Shown: positions 16,223 through 25,893, counted from the stretch's first letter. The stretch is 64,000 bases of DNA from Rhizobium oryziradicis (GCF_001939045.1 NZ_MKIM01000021.1:124001-188000); one strand, 5' to 3'. The notes: generated by a model not told the origin, from the letters alone. Numbers and translations: made by a program.

Positions 16223-18115
16223 TCAGGCACGGCCGGATTGTCGCAAGATGACATCAGCGGCTTTTTCGCCGATCATGTAGACGGCGCTGACGATGAAGAA
16301 GCCGGGGATGCGCGGAAAGACACTGGCATCCACCACCCGCAACCCACGTACGCCATGCACGGTAAAATCGCTGGCCAGCACGCCAAATTGGTCGCGCGGT
16401 CCGATCGGGCATGTGCAGGAGGCATGGTGGCCCCAGGCATTGTCACGCACGAATTGGCGAAGCGCTTCGTCGCTTTGCATCTGCTCGCCGGGCAGATGTT
16501 CTTTGACGATCAGGCCGAGCCTTTTCAAAGGTGCCGTCATGGTGCGGACAAACTTGATGCCGGCGACGACAGAATCAAGATCGGCACCGTTGTCATCATT
16601 GCCTTCTTCGAAATAGCGAAACTCGATCTGGGGTCTGTCGCGCGGATCAGCAGAGCGCAATGTGACAGAGCCCGCCGTGTTGACCGTATGGGCCTTGAGA
16701 ATGGCCCAGGTGAGATAGTCCAGATGGGCCGGAAAAAGCGCTGAATAGCCGGGGAAATAGCCGCGAAACAGACCAAGCAGGCCGAAACAGAACAGATCTG
16801 GCAGCGGGCGCTCCGGCAAGGAGCGTTTGATAACCGCAAGCACAGCACCATTGGTGGTATAAACACCACCTCGCCGTTTTTTCCACTCGTTATATTGGGG
16901 ATCGCCCGCGGCAAATTTTGCCCCCTTCAGCACTTCCCAATCGGTGTTCATCTGATTGACGACACCCACCTCATAGCGATCCTGCATATTGCGGCCAACG
17001 CCCGGCAGATCGACCCGCACAGGAATGCCGTGTTCCTCCAGATGCTCTTTCGGCCCAATGCCGGACAACATCAGAAGTTGTGGTGTATTGAAGGCACCTC
17101 CCGATAGGATCACTTCGCGCGAGCACAGGAATTGCCGGCGCGGAGGCTCACTCTCGACCGGGTTATAGGCTGCGCGGTACAGACGCTCACCCTGCATAAC
17201 CTCGACGCCAATGGCTTGATTGTGCTCATCAAACAACACGCGCGTCACCAGCGTATCGAGAAGGATCGTCAAGCGGTCCGGATAGCGCGCCTGCACCTCC
17301 AGCACGCGCTCGCGCGTGCCTATCCGCTGGTGGTTCCGATTGGAAAGGGGCGGATAGCGGACACCTGTGGCATTTTTGCGCACCAGGCGCCAATCATTAG
17401 GATCGCCTTGCCCTTCAATCGTCCAGTCAAGCCCTTCCTCTCTGTTGGGCTGGGCCTTGATGGCCTTGACGGCACTGTCGAAGATGGTGGAGACGAGCCC
17501 CTTATCGCCAAGGGCCTCAAGCGGGATGGCCTTTTCTGTTCGCAGCCAGCCTTTCCATCCATGTCGTGTGGGGTTCCAGCCAAGCTTTGCCAACCAGCGA
17601 TAGAGAAAGAAGCGATGGTGGCAATTTTCCATGCGCTCAAAGATCTTGCGCATGTTGTCGTGGTTCCAGCTATCGTCGCCGGTCAACTCCGCAATGCCAT
17701 CCCAATCGGCATTGTGCGGGTAGACAAAGATCTGCGCGTTATGTGCGGTGCAACCGCCGAGCGTTCCAGCGCGCGGATAAAGCACGCCATCCTCTTCGGG
17801 AACGAATTTTGGATCGCGTTCTTGCAGTTTGCGACTGGAGTAGTGGCGCACGAAAAAGTCCCAGCGCATGCCGGTATTTTCAGAGGCGAAGGGATGCATG
17901 ACCGGCACGTCATAATCATCCGGCAGGCGGTTTTCGCCCGGATAGGCGGGATCGCCGCCTTTCAACGTGCGTGGATCACCCCCCGCTTCGATCAGAAGAA
18001 CCGTCGCTCCCGCCTCGGCCAGACGGGCAGCCAATGTGCCGCCCCCGGCACCCGATCCCACGATGATATATTCGAATTTTTTGTCCAGCGCAGTGCTGGT
18101 ATCTGTCCCGACCAT
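16223..18115 (-). CDS. GMC-family FAD oxidoreductase
   Basis: A 630-residue flavoprotein. FAD binding is shown by YIIVGSGAGGGTLAARLAEAG near the N-terminus with ending Glu in LLIEAGG. The GMC signature segments are GGCTAHNAQIF, ILSGGAFNTPQLLMLSGIG, and the C-terminal HHASCTCPIG plus GLRVVDASVFPRIPGFF. A conserved His for alcohol oxidation is in the HHAS motif. ATG 18115, behind a GGGGG stretch, is chosen over a start 16 codons earlier. It has no signal peptide, so it acts in the cytoplasm unless carried out with a partner. The next gene upstream encodes a membrane-anchored di-haem cytochrome c, a possible electron acceptor. Alcohols, sterols or lipid-derived substrates are all conceivable. 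Confidence 0.83.
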   Translation of the reverse strand: MVGTDTSTALDKKFEYIIVGSGAGGGTLAARLAEAGATVLLIEAGGDPRTLKGGDPAYPGENRLPDDYDVPVMHPFASENTGMRWDFFVRHYSSRKLQERDPKFVPEEDGVLYPRAGTLGGCTAHNAQIFVYPHNADWDGIAELTGDDSWNHDNMRKIFERMENCHHRFFLYRWLAKLGWNPTRHGWKGWLRTEKAIPLEALGDKGLVSTIFDSAVKAIKAQPNREEGLDWTIEGQGDPNDWRLVRKNATGVRYPPLSNRNHQRIGTRERVLEVQARYPDRLTILLDTLVTRVLFDEHNQAIGVEVMQGERLYRAAYNPVESEPPRRQFLCSREVILSGGAFNTPQLLMLSGIGPKEHLEEHGIPVRVDLPGVGRNMQDRYEVGVVNQMNTDWEVLKGAKFAAGDPQYNEWKKRRGGVYTTNGAVLAVIKRSLPERPLPDLFCFGLLGLFRGYFPGYSALFPAHLDYLTWAILKAHTVNTAGSVTLRSADPRDRPQIEFRYFEEGNDDNGADLDSVVAGIKFVRTMTAPLKRLGLIVKEHLPGEQMQSDEALRQFVRDNAWGHHASCTCPIGPRDQFGVLASDFTVHGVRGLRVVDASVFPRIPGFFIVSAVYMIGEKAADVILRQSGRA

Positions 18116-18174
18116 GGACCAACCCCCGATGTTTTGGAAAATGAAAAAGCGGGGTGTTGCCACCCCGCTTGCGC

Positions 18175-20709
18175 TCAGAAGGTTTTCAGGAAAGCGATCA
18201 GCGCTTCCTTGTCGGCATTGTCCAAGCCTTGCGGAGCTGGCACGCCGCCAATGCTCGGCACGCGATCACTGCCGAAATAATGGCCGCGATTCACCTCGAA
18301 ATCTGCGCATTTGCTGAGCGACAAAAGTGGGGTCTTGAGGTTTGCAAACACCTTGATGGCATCTGCATCGCTGGCATTGGCACCAAGCGCTTTCAGGTCC
18401 GCCTTGATCTTGAGAAGAAGCGAAATAAGCTTCGTATCTTGATTGAGGTTCTCGATCTTGTTGGCCTCGTCGAGCCTCAGTTCGAGGTTTGAGAGGATGT
18501 TGACTGGCGTGCCCTTCGGGATTGGTCCGATCTTCACGCCGCCATCGCCAAACAACCATGGCAGGAAGCGCTCCAGCGGGCCAATGAGCTTGGCAAGACC
18601 ATCGGGCAGATAGCCGGCCGGCACTTCCAGATAAGAGATTGCATCTGTGCGATAAATCTCACCAACACCCTTATTGCCCAGGATGTCGTCTTTCTTGCGG
18701 GTCTCAGGCCATAGCATCTGGCGTATGCCCGCCTCAAAAGCGTTGACGCGATATTCGACCGTCGGGTTCGGGCTATAGGCCCCCATATCATTGCCAACGC
18801 TGTTGTTGAGCAGGTAAGGCGCTGTCGACCAGAGACTGGCGAGGTTTGCAGGGCGTGTATAGCCGCGGCCGCCTGCCGGCATGGCATAGTCTGTCGGCTC
18901 GCCGGTGAAGGGATCCTTGACCTTGATCGTGCCGACCGAGGGCAGATCCTTGTAAGACTGCGAGGTGAAATTATCCCAGATATTGCCCGCGATACCATTG
19001 GTGGCGAGAGGCGAGCAGGCATTGGTTTCCAGAAGCGTTACCGGCACACGCATCTCGGTTGAAAGATAATTGCCGTCGAGGAAGTCGGGACGCAGCGCAA
19101 TGTCCGTCATCGCCTTCTTGTAAGCCGGGGTCTGGACATAGCCCCAATAGGCATTCCAGCGCTTGATATAGTCCGGCCCGATGCTGTCGCGCGGATCGAC
19201 ATTAGCTGGGAAATCCGGCTGCTTGGAAGAGTGGCAGGCGGCGCAGTTTTCCGCAAAGACGGTTTTGCCGCGGGCAAGTATCGCCTCATCGGTTGAAAGG
19301 AACTGCTGTCCAGCCGGCGTATCCTTCAGCTTGTGCGGCGTACCGATGGATTTATTGAGGAAGAATTGGGCAACAAACGGGGTCTGTTGTTCGGTCGCCT
19401 GCCAGTAGACGGAGTTTTTGCGACCATCCTCAATGCGGATTGGGCTGACGGATTTACCGCCCACCAGCGGGTTGAAGTGCAGCAACCATTCCTCACTGAA
19501 CAGGCCGATGTTGATATAGACGCGATTAAGCGCACCCAGCACACCAACCGAATCCGCGCCATCCTTCAACACATGCGGCGTCCAGACGGTGTCAGGTGCC
19601 TTGAAGGTGGAATCAAACGCTTCATAGCCCGGAAAATCCTTGAACTGCTTGTTATCAAGCCCGCCGCCCGCAAGCTTTTCCTTGCCCAGCCTCAGCCCAA
19701 GTTCCACTCGCTCCTTGGTCTGGTAGACCGCGTTCATGGTGCGTGGATTGTTGATGTAATCGGTTGAGACCAACGAGGTATCCAGCGTGCCAGGCTTTGC
19801 CGTATGCACCAGCTGGAAGATGAAGTTTTTCTGGTTGGCATCCCACGAGAAGATACGGTCGATCCAGAAAAACTGCGCACCGACCACCGAAGACAGATTT
19901 TCCCACTTGGGATTGTTCGGATCGGCTGGCGAATTGGTCGGATCAGGACCGACATGACAGAAGCCGCAACCCATGCCCACCCGGTAAGGGCGCACCAGAT
20001 CCTTGCGGTTGTAATAGCTCGGATCATTGTAATAGCGTTCAGCATCCCAGTCCTTGGCCGCCTTCTCATCAAAGGCTGGATTGGGAAACAGGCGCAAGCC
20101 CACAATGCCTGTCGGCTCGCCGTAAAATGAGCCAACCGGCAGAGTTTTGCCGGTTTTCGGGTCCACCGTCTTGCCACGCCCACCAATGGCAACACCCTTG
20201 TATTTATCGGCATTGGCAAAGGGATCGGCTGCGCATTTTGAATCGCGCACATCAAGCCACAGGCCAAAATGTTCGGGATCGGGCGCTGTTGGCTTGCTGA
20301 AGCAAGGCTCGTTGACCAGCCCGAGATAACCCCAGCGGTTGTCGCGCGTAGCTTTGAGGCCGGGATAGCTGGAAATCGTCTTCAGGAGATCAAAACTACC
20401 AAAGGAAGAATTGGTGAGGCCATCCCACAACCGATCATTGCCGCCGGTCCAGACAATCCAGTTGTTGCGGCCCTTCACCTCGTCGGCGGAGAGCTTCACG
20501 CCCTTGTAGCCGCCGTCCATATCGGCAAAGTAATCTTCATCGGCGGCAGGGAATGACTTGAGGTCGCGACCGGCCAACATTGGCTCGTCCTTAACCTGCC
20601 CCGGCTTCGGGCCTCCGCCTCCGCCCGTCAAAAGTGCTGCCACGACGGCTACTCCCGCCACAACAACGACCGCACCAGCGGTCCACCACAAGAACCTGCG
20701 TTTCGCCAT
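18175..20709 (-). CDS. Large di-haem cytochrome c, membrane-anchored
   Basis: This protein of 844 residues starts with Lys/Arg and one hydrophobic helix (about 8-29) followed by a Gly run, so it is an uncleaved anchor or signal. Two haem c sites are visible: CGFCH at 248-252, followed by a Pro/Asn-rich stretch ending NPKWENL, and CAACH at 489-493. ATG 20709 is chosen for the GGCGGA in front and the charged start MAKRR. Size and haem spacing resemble large periplasmic di-haem enzymes such as the RoxA-type oxygenases or MauG/peroxidase relatives more than a simple electron carrier. That is a guess from architecture. It heads an operon with a GMC oxidoreductase (59-base gap) and the patatin-like lipase. 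Confidence 0.75.
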   Translation of the reverse strand: MAKRRFLWWTAGAVVVVAGVAVVAALLTGGGGGPKPGQVKDEPMLAGRDLKSFPAADEDYFADMDGGYKGVKLSADEVKGRNNWIVWTGGNDRLWDGLTNSSFGSFDLLKTISSYPGLKATRDNRWGYLGLVNEPCFSKPTAPDPEHFGLWLDVRDSKCAADPFANADKYKGVAIGGRGKTVDPKTGKTLPVGSFYGEPTGIVGLRLFPNPAFDEKAAKDWDAERYYNDPSYYNRKDLVRPYRVGMGCGFCHVGPDPTNSPADPNNPKWENLSSVVGAQFFWIDRIFSWDANQKNFIFQLVHTAKPGTLDTSLVSTDYINNPRTMNAVYQTKERVELGLRLGKEKLAGGGLDNKQFKDFPGYEAFDSTFKAPDTVWTPHVLKDGADSVGVLGALNRVYINIGLFSEEWLLHFNPLVGGKSVSPIRIEDGRKNSVYWQATEQQTPFVAQFFLNKSIGTPHKLKDTPAGQQFLSTDEAILARGKTVFAENCAACHSSKQPDFPANVDPRDSIGPDYIKRWNAYWGYVQTPAYKKAMTDIALRPDFLDGNYLSTEMRVPVTLLETNACSPLATNGIAGNIWDNFTSQSYKDLPSVGTIKVKDPFTGEPTDYAMPAGGRGYTRPANLASLWSTAPYLLNNSVGNDMGAYSPNPTVEYRVNAFEAGIRQMLWPETRKKDDILGNKGVGEIYRTDAISYLEVPAGYLPDGLAKLIGPLERFLPWLFGDGGVKIGPIPKGTPVNILSNLELRLDEANKIENLNQDTKLISLLLKIKADLKALGANASDADAIKVFANLKTPLLSLSKCADFEVNRGHYFGSDRVPSIGGVPAPQGLDNADKEALIAFLKTF

Positions 20710-21112
20710 TTCCGCCCCCTTGAAACACTTTAAAAGTGCACAATAGAATAAAACCCTAATAGGTAGCGGTATCACTCGCTAAGGTAGATTTGCAATCGAC
20801 CACTCTCCTAAAAGTGATATTTTTTGCAATACACCCAAAAAGAGTACATCGCAAAACCATAGATCAATGTTCAACTCTTGGTGGAAGCGGTGAGCGCAGT
20901 CTGTTGCACGCGCGCAAACGATGACCGAGTGCCAATACGATTTGAGGATGCCGTTACGATGATCCGTTGGGGGGCAATGCCGGGCCTTGTGTCCATGCAA
21001 TGGCGCTGCTCAGCATGGTTGCAGCGAAGCATTTTAATTTATAAAAATGCTCAATTGTAAAAATTGAATATACATCACTTTATTCATATAATTGAATTTA
21101 AAAAATATAATA
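20710..21112. other. Intergenic region, partly very A/T-rich
   Basis: The part near 20710-20850 should hold the promoter of the cytochrome-GMC-patatin operon on the minus strand. About 21030-21112, next to the 3' end of the AraC gene, is strikingly A/T-rich against its GC-rich surroundings and contains ATTGAAT-type repeats. I see no coding frame with support here and no insertion-sequence remnant I can name. Confidence 0.4.
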
Positions 21113-22018
21113 TTAGTCAGAACCATTCGATCGATTCAACACACTTGAATACATTCCTGTTGTTCTAAATTCAGTTGGGCTCGCGCCGAAATGACGCCTG
21201 AACACTTTCGAAAAATAGTTTTGCTCTTCAAATCCGCACATCATCGATATTTCTTTTATGGAGAGATTCGGTCCCTTTGTGAGGAGTTTTACCGCTCTTT
21301 TGAGGCGGGAGTGCAAGACATATTCCGCAGGAGGCATGCCTTCGCTGGCGGCAAAAACGCGTGAAAAATGCGCGCGGCTGAGGCCTGAGATGGTTGCCAA
21401 TTGCGCAACAGACAGGGGCTGATCGAGATTGTTGGCGATGTAATCAATCACCTTCTGCATTGTTCTAAATTCAGTGCTCCACACAGGGTGGGAGCCAAAC
21501 ACGTCATCGTAGAGCGCCATGGCCGCTTCATAAGCGATGGACGATGCATGGCCGGGCATATCTGCGCCGCCGGACATCAATCTTCGGCTGCAATCGGCAA
21601 GGTGCTCTATCGTGTCTTCCTGCAAGGTCAGCACTGGTCCAGTCGCCGCCAGGATCGCCTTATGGATTCGAAGCGCCTCCTCGCCATTCATCGATATCCA
21701 GAAGAATTCCCAATGCCCGCCCGCCTCCAGCCAATACCGATGATTGTGTGGTACCATAACCAGCAAGGTTTGACCTGGCATGACCCTGTGGTTGGTGTTC
21801 TCATACCGCAGGTTTCCAGCACCGGAAATGGTGTGCTGCAACACCGTGAACGGCGTTTGGCCGCGTTTACGTCCATCCCAGTCATAGGTTGCATCACTGC
21901 GAACCTCATAGCCTGTGCTGGTCGGCATGGTGTGCAGGCTATGACGCCCCCGTGGCAGCGAGACGGTGCGCATGGCGGGGCCAGCATCAATCATCGACTT
22001 TAGCACAGAATTACCCAT
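21113..22018 (-). CDS. agpT: AraC-family regulator of the alpha-galactoside operon
   Basis: A 301-residue AraC/XylS-type activator. An N-terminal cupin-like sugar-sensing domain (GQTPFTVLQHTISGAGNLRYE) is followed by two helix-turn-helix motifs around residues 205-295: PLSVAQLATISGLSRAHFSRVF and SIKEISMMCGFEEQNYFSKVFRRHFG. ATG 22018 fits the family start; the frame is open 51 codons further upstream but without recognisable sequence. It is divergent from the GH4-transport operon beginning at 22225. In S. meliloti the AraC regulator AgpT sits in the same position and activates the agp genes in response to alpha-galactosides. Three ATTCAG repeats in the shared promoter region are candidate binding half-sites. 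Confidence 0.82.
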   Translation of the reverse strand: MGNSVLKSMIDAGPAMRTVSLPRGRHSLHTMPTSTGYEVRSDATYDWDGRKRGQTPFTVLQHTISGAGNLRYENTNHRVMPGQTLLVMVPHNHRYWLEAGGHWEFFWISMNGEEALRIHKAILAATGPVLTLQEDTIEHLADCSRRLMSGGADMPGHASSIAYEAAMALYDDVFGSHPVWSTEFRTMQKVIDYIANNLDQPLSVAQLATISGLSRAHFSRVFAASEGMPPAEYVLHSRLKRAVKLLTKGPNLSIKEISMMCGFEEQNYFSKVFRRHFGASPTEFRTTGMYSSVLNRSNGSD

Positions 22019-22140
22019 GAAAGCATAATACCTCTCTGGTGGAGTGGGAAATTTTACCGATAATGGCCCCCAAGAGGACAATATACGTTGGTGAGCAGGA
22101 CATTCGCAAGAATTGTTATAGCCTACAGAATGGGCGCAGC

Positions 22141-22192
22141 ATTCAGGCGTGGGTGAACCGATTTTACCCAATCATTCAGCCCGATCATTCAG
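22141..22192 (+). promoter_or_regulatory. Repeated ATTCAG half-sites, proposed AraC-type operator
   Basis: ATTCAG occurs at 22141-22146, 22174-22179 and 22187-22192. The last two are part of a longer direct repeat, (A/G)ATCATTCAG, with 13-base spacing. Direct repeats of this kind are typical of AraC-family binding sites. They lie between the divergent regulator and the first operon gene, but close to its start codon, so their place relative to the promoter is unclear. Confidence 0.4.
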
Positions 22193-22224
22193 AATGCCAC
22201 CTGATACCTATGGAGGAGGATTGC

Positions 22225-23697
22225 ATGAGCAGCTTCAAGATCGCCATTATTGGTGCCGGCAGTGTCGGATTTACCAAAAAACTTTTCACTGACATTTTAA
22301 GCGTGCCGGAGTTTCACGATGTGGAATTTGCGCTCACCGATATCAGCCAGCACAATCTTGATATGATCAAGACAATCCTCGACCGGATTGTCGAGGCCAA
22401 CAAGCTGCCTGCCAAGGTCACAGCCTCAACAGATCGCCGCGATGCTATCTCGGGTGCACGCTACATTATCAGCTGTGTGCGCGTTGGTGGTCTTGGGGCC
22501 TATGCCGATGATATTCGCATTCCGCTGAAATACGGCGTTGATCAATGTGTGGGCGATACGATTTGCGCAGGTGGCATTCTCTATGGCCAACGCAATATTC
22601 CGGTCATTCTGGATTTCTGCAAAGACATCCGCGAGCTGGCCGAGCCGGACGCGAAATTCCTCAACTATGCCAACCCCATGGCCATGAACACCTGGGCCGC
22701 GATTGAATATGGCAAGGTGGAGACCATTGGCCTTTGCCATGGTGTGCAGCATGGTGCCGAGCAGATTGCCGAGATTTTGGGCGCAGGTCCGGGCGAGTTG
22801 GACTATGTTTGCTCCGGTATCAATCACCAGACATGGTTTGTCGATGTGCGCGTCAAAGGCCGCAAGATTGGCAAGCAGGAATTGGTCGATGCGTTTGAAG
22901 CCCATCCGGTGTTCTCAAAGCAGGAGAAGTTGCGCATTGATGTGCTCAAGCGCTTTGGCGTTTATTCCACCGAGAGCAACGGCCATCTGTCGGAATATCT
23001 GCCATGGTATCGCAAGCGGCCGGAAGAGATTACCCGCTGGATTGATATGTCCGACTGGATTCACGGCGAAACCGGCGGCTATCTGCGCTATTCGACCGAG
23101 ACCCGCAATTGGTTTGAAACCGAGTTTCCGCAGTTTCTGGAAAGTGCGGGCAAGCCGCTGGACCCGGCCAAACGCTCCAATGAACACGCCAGCCATATTC
23201 TGGAAGCACTCGAAACCGGGCGGATCTATCGCGGCCATTTCAATGTGAAAAACAATGGCATCATCACCAATCTGCCGTCAGATGCGATTATTGAATCGCC
23301 CGGATTTGTGGATCGTTTCGGCATCAACATGGTGGCGGGCATCACCTTGCCAGAGGCCTGTGCGGCCACCTGCATTTCCTCCATCAATGTGCAGCGCATG
23401 TCTGTTCATGCGGCAATTGCCGGGGATATTGATCTGTTGAAGCTGGCGGTGCTGCATGATCCGCTGGTGGGGGCCATTTGCACGCCGGAAGAGGTCTGGC
23501 AAATGGTGGATGAGATGGTGATGGCGCAAAGCCAATGGCTGCCACAATATGCCCATGCCGTCCCTGAGGCCAAGGAGCGTCTGAGCAAGGCAACCGTCAA
23601 GACCCGCGACTGGAAGGGTGTTGCCAGGCGCGATGTGCGCTCCATTGATGAATTGCGCGCCGAAAAAGAAGCGACAAAGCTGAAGGCCGCAAGCTGA
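22225..23697 (+). CDS. agaL1: GH4 alpha-galactosidase
   Basis: This 490-residue glycoside hydrolase is of family 4, whose members use NAD+ and a divalent metal. The Rossmann motif is IAIIGAGSVGF at the start. The substrate/NAD segment is NYANPMAMNTWAA. Metal-binding Cys and His lie in GLCHGVQH and SGINHQTWF. ATG 22225 is preceded by GGAGGAGGA. It is cytosolic, without signal peptide, and would split melibiose, raffinose or related alpha-galactosides after import. It is the first gene of the operon that continues with agpA-D and a second GH4 gene. Compared with agaL2 it has a longer C-terminal tail, rich in Lys, Arg and Glu. The name follows the S. meliloti locus by order and family. Confidence 0.85.
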   Translation: MSSFKIAIIGAGSVGFTKKLFTDILSVPEFHDVEFALTDISQHNLDMIKTILDRIVEANKLPAKVTASTDRRDAISGARYIISCVRVGGLGAYADDIRIPLKYGVDQCVGDTICAGGILYGQRNIPVILDFCKDIRELAEPDAKFLNYANPMAMNTWAAIEYGKVETIGLCHGVQHGAEQIAEILGAGPGELDYVCSGINHQTWFVDVRVKGRKIGKQELVDAFEAHPVFSKQEKLRIDVLKRFGVYSTESNGHLSEYLPWYRKRPEEITRWIDMSDWIHGETGGYLRYSTETRNWFETEFPQFLESAGKPLDPAKRSNEHASHILEALETGRIYRGHFNVKNNGIITNLPSDAIIESPGFVDRFGINMVAGITLPEACAATCISSINVQRMSVHAAIAGDIDLLKLAVLHDPLVGAICTPEEVWQMVDEMVMAQSQWLPQYAHAVPEAKERLSKATVKTRDWKGVARRDVRSIDELRAEKEATKLKAAS

Positions 23698-23712
23698 TCC
23701 AGACAAAAGCAT

Positions 23713-23744
23713 AACATCCGGTTTCTGAGGAGGGGCCGGATGTT
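23713..23744 (+). terminator. Intercistronic stem-loop between agaL1 and agpA
   Basis: AACATCCGG (23713-23721) pairs perfectly with CCGGATGTT (23736-23744) around a 14-base loop, 15 bases past the agaL1 stop. No T-run follows. It may tune agaL1 against agpA levels or protect the downstream message. Confidence 0.5.
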
Positions 23745-23805
23745 GCGCAGCGTGGGAGCGTTGCGGTTTGCGGACAATTTTGAAGTTGAGGAGGGAACAA
23801 TCACC

Positions 23806-25893
23806 ATGAAAAGCGTCATCCACACCGGAAAGACCGCAGCCCTGTTTTTGGGTGTGTCGGTCTTTGCTGTTGCAGCCTTTGCATCCGAGCCGACCGTTGT
23901 GCCAGAGGCCCCGCCCTTTCCGGGGCAAGGCAAGATTACCTTTGTGCCGCGTGACTCGATTGAGGAGTTCAAGGCCCTGCCGAGTTACAGCGAGCCTGAT
24001 TGGGTGACGGAGAAATTTGTTAAAACCGGAAAATTGCCACCGGTGACAGAGCGCTTGCCGAAGGAGCCGCTGGTGTTCAAAACCGGCAATATGCCCGATG
24101 GCATCGGTGTCTATGGTGACACATTGCGCCACGTCATTGGCGGCAGGCCCGAGGGCTGGAATTATACGGCAGGCCAGACCCAGGGCTGGGGCGGCATCGA
24201 CATTGCCATGTCAGAGTGCCTCACGCGCACGGCACCGCTTTATCAGGTGAAGGCCGATGATGTGGAGCCTCTGCCCAACCTGGCCAAGAGCTGGGAATGG
24301 TCTTCCGATGGACACAAGCTCACCATGCACCTGATTGAAGGCGCAAAATGGTCGGATGGCGTGCCGTTTACCTCCGACGATGTGATGTTTTACTGGAACG
24401 ACAATGTGTTGGACAGAAATGTTACCCCGTTGAACGGGGCGACGCCTGAAACCTTTGGCGTCGGCACAACGCTGAAAGCCATTGATGATTACACCGTGGA
24501 ATGGACCTTCAAGGAGGCGTTCCCGCGGCAATATTTGTTCGCCATGGCTTACGGAACATTCTGCCCGGGCCCTTCCCATATCCTCAAAACCAAACACCCG
24601 AAATATGCCAAGGGCTTCACCTATGATCAGTATAAAAACGGCTGGCCGCCGGAATATATGAACATTCCGGTGATGGGTGCCTGGGTGCCAGTGTCTTACC
24701 GTCCTGACGACATGATCGTGCTGCGCCGCAATCCCTATTACTGGAAGGTGGACGAGCAGGGACATCAACTGCCCTATATCAATGAGCTGCATTACAAGCT
24801 CTCGACCTGGGCCGACCGCGATGTGCAGGCGATTGCAGGCTCTGGCGATCTGTCCAATCTTGAGCAGCCGGAAAATTTTGTTGAAAGCCTCAAGCGGGCA
24901 GCCCAGCCATCGGCTCCCTCGCGCCTTGCCTTTGGCGCGCGCCTGATTGGCTATAATCTGCGGCTCAATTATTCGGCCAATGGCTGGGGTGATCCTGATG
25001 CGCGCGCTCAAGCCGTGCGTGAGCTGAACCGCAATCCCGATTTCCGCAAAGCCGTTACCATGGCGCTGGATCGCCAGAAGATCGGGGAATCGCTTGTGAA
25101 AGGGCCGTTCACGGCCATTTATCCGGGTGGATTGTCGTCTGGCACCAGCTTTTATGACCGTCAATCGACGGTCTATTATCCCTTTGATCTGGCTGGGGCA
25201 AAGGCGCTTTTGGCCAAGGCCGGCCTGAAAGACACGGATGGCGACGGTTTCGTCAATTTTCCGGCCGGTGTGGCGGGTGGTCAGGATGTGCAAATCGTGC
25301 TTTTGGCCAGCTCTGACTATGGCACCGACCGCAACCTTGCTGAAGGCGTGATTGGCCAGATGGAAAAGCTGGGCCTCAAAGTGGTGCTGAACTCGCTGGA
25401 CGGCGTCAAGCGCGATCAGGCCAATTATGGCGGCCGATTTGACTGGATGATCCGCCGCAATGATCCCGACATGACATCTGTGGTGCAAAACACCGCACAG
25501 CTGGCACCCACCGGACCACGCACAAGCGCGCATCACCGGGCCGGGAAAGATGGCACTGTGGATCTGATGCCCTATGAGGCGCAGCTGGTTGCCATCGTCA
25601 ACAAATTCATCTCATCTCAGGACAATGCTGAGCGCCGGGACTTGATGAAACAGTATCAGAAGATCGCCACCGAAAATGTCGATACCATTGGGCTGACGGA
25701 ATATCCCGGGGCACTGATCATCAACAAGCGGTTTTCCAACGTTCCGGTGGGCGCTCCCATCTTCATGTTCAACTGGGCCGAAGACACCATTATCCGCGAA
25801 CGCATGTTTGTGGCTGCCGACAAGCAGGGTGATTATGAGCTGTTCAAGCAGCAGCTTCCAGGCAAACCCGGCGAAAACAAACCTCTCAACTGA
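23806..25893 (+). CDS. agpA: Periplasmic alpha-galactoside-binding protein (SBP family 5)
   Basis: A 695-residue binding protein of the oligopeptide type (SBP_bac_5), longer than the usual 520-550 residues of that family. A signal peptide covers about residues 1-26 (FLGVSVFAVAAFA). Family segments include LPNLAKSWEWSSDGHKLTMHL, GAKWSDGVPFTSDDVMFYW, and FRKAVTMALDRQKIGESL. ATG 23806 follows GAGGAGGGAA. In rhizobia AgpA binds melibiose and raffinose although its fold is that of peptide-binding proteins, and the match in gene order supports that role here. It is followed by a strong stem-loop and then by its two permease genes and the ATPase gene. Confidence 0.85.
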   Translation: MKSVIHTGKTAALFLGVSVFAVAAFASEPTVVPEAPPFPGQGKITFVPRDSIEEFKALPSYSEPDWVTEKFVKTGKLPPVTERLPKEPLVFKTGNMPDGIGVYGDTLRHVIGGRPEGWNYTAGQTQGWGGIDIAMSECLTRTAPLYQVKADDVEPLPNLAKSWEWSSDGHKLTMHLIEGAKWSDGVPFTSDDVMFYWNDNVLDRNVTPLNGATPETFGVGTTLKAIDDYTVEWTFKEAFPRQYLFAMAYGTFCPGPSHILKTKHPKYAKGFTYDQYKNGWPPEYMNIPVMGAWVPVSYRPDDMIVLRRNPYYWKVDEQGHQLPYINELHYKLSTWADRDVQAIAGSGDLSNLEQPENFVESLKRAAQPSAPSRLAFGARLIGYNLRLNYSANGWGDPDARAQAVRELNRNPDFRKAVTMALDRQKIGESLVKGPFTAIYPGGLSSGTSFYDRQSTVYYPFDLAGAKALLAKAGLKDTDGDGFVNFPAGVAGGQDVQIVLLASSDYGTDRNLAEGVIGQMEKLGLKVVLNSLDGVKRDQANYGGRFDWMIRRNDPDMTSVVQNTAQLAPTGPRTSAHHRAGKDGTVDLMPYEAQLVAIVNKFISSQDNAERRDLMKQYQKIATENVDTIGLTEYPGALIINKRFSNVPVGAPIFMFNWAEDTIIRERMFVAADKQGDYELFKQQLPGKPGENKPLN

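Noticed and set aside
24211-25536. A 441-codon minus-strand frame
   Set aside because: Antisense to agpA; the plus-strand protein has a signal peptide, family motifs and operon context.
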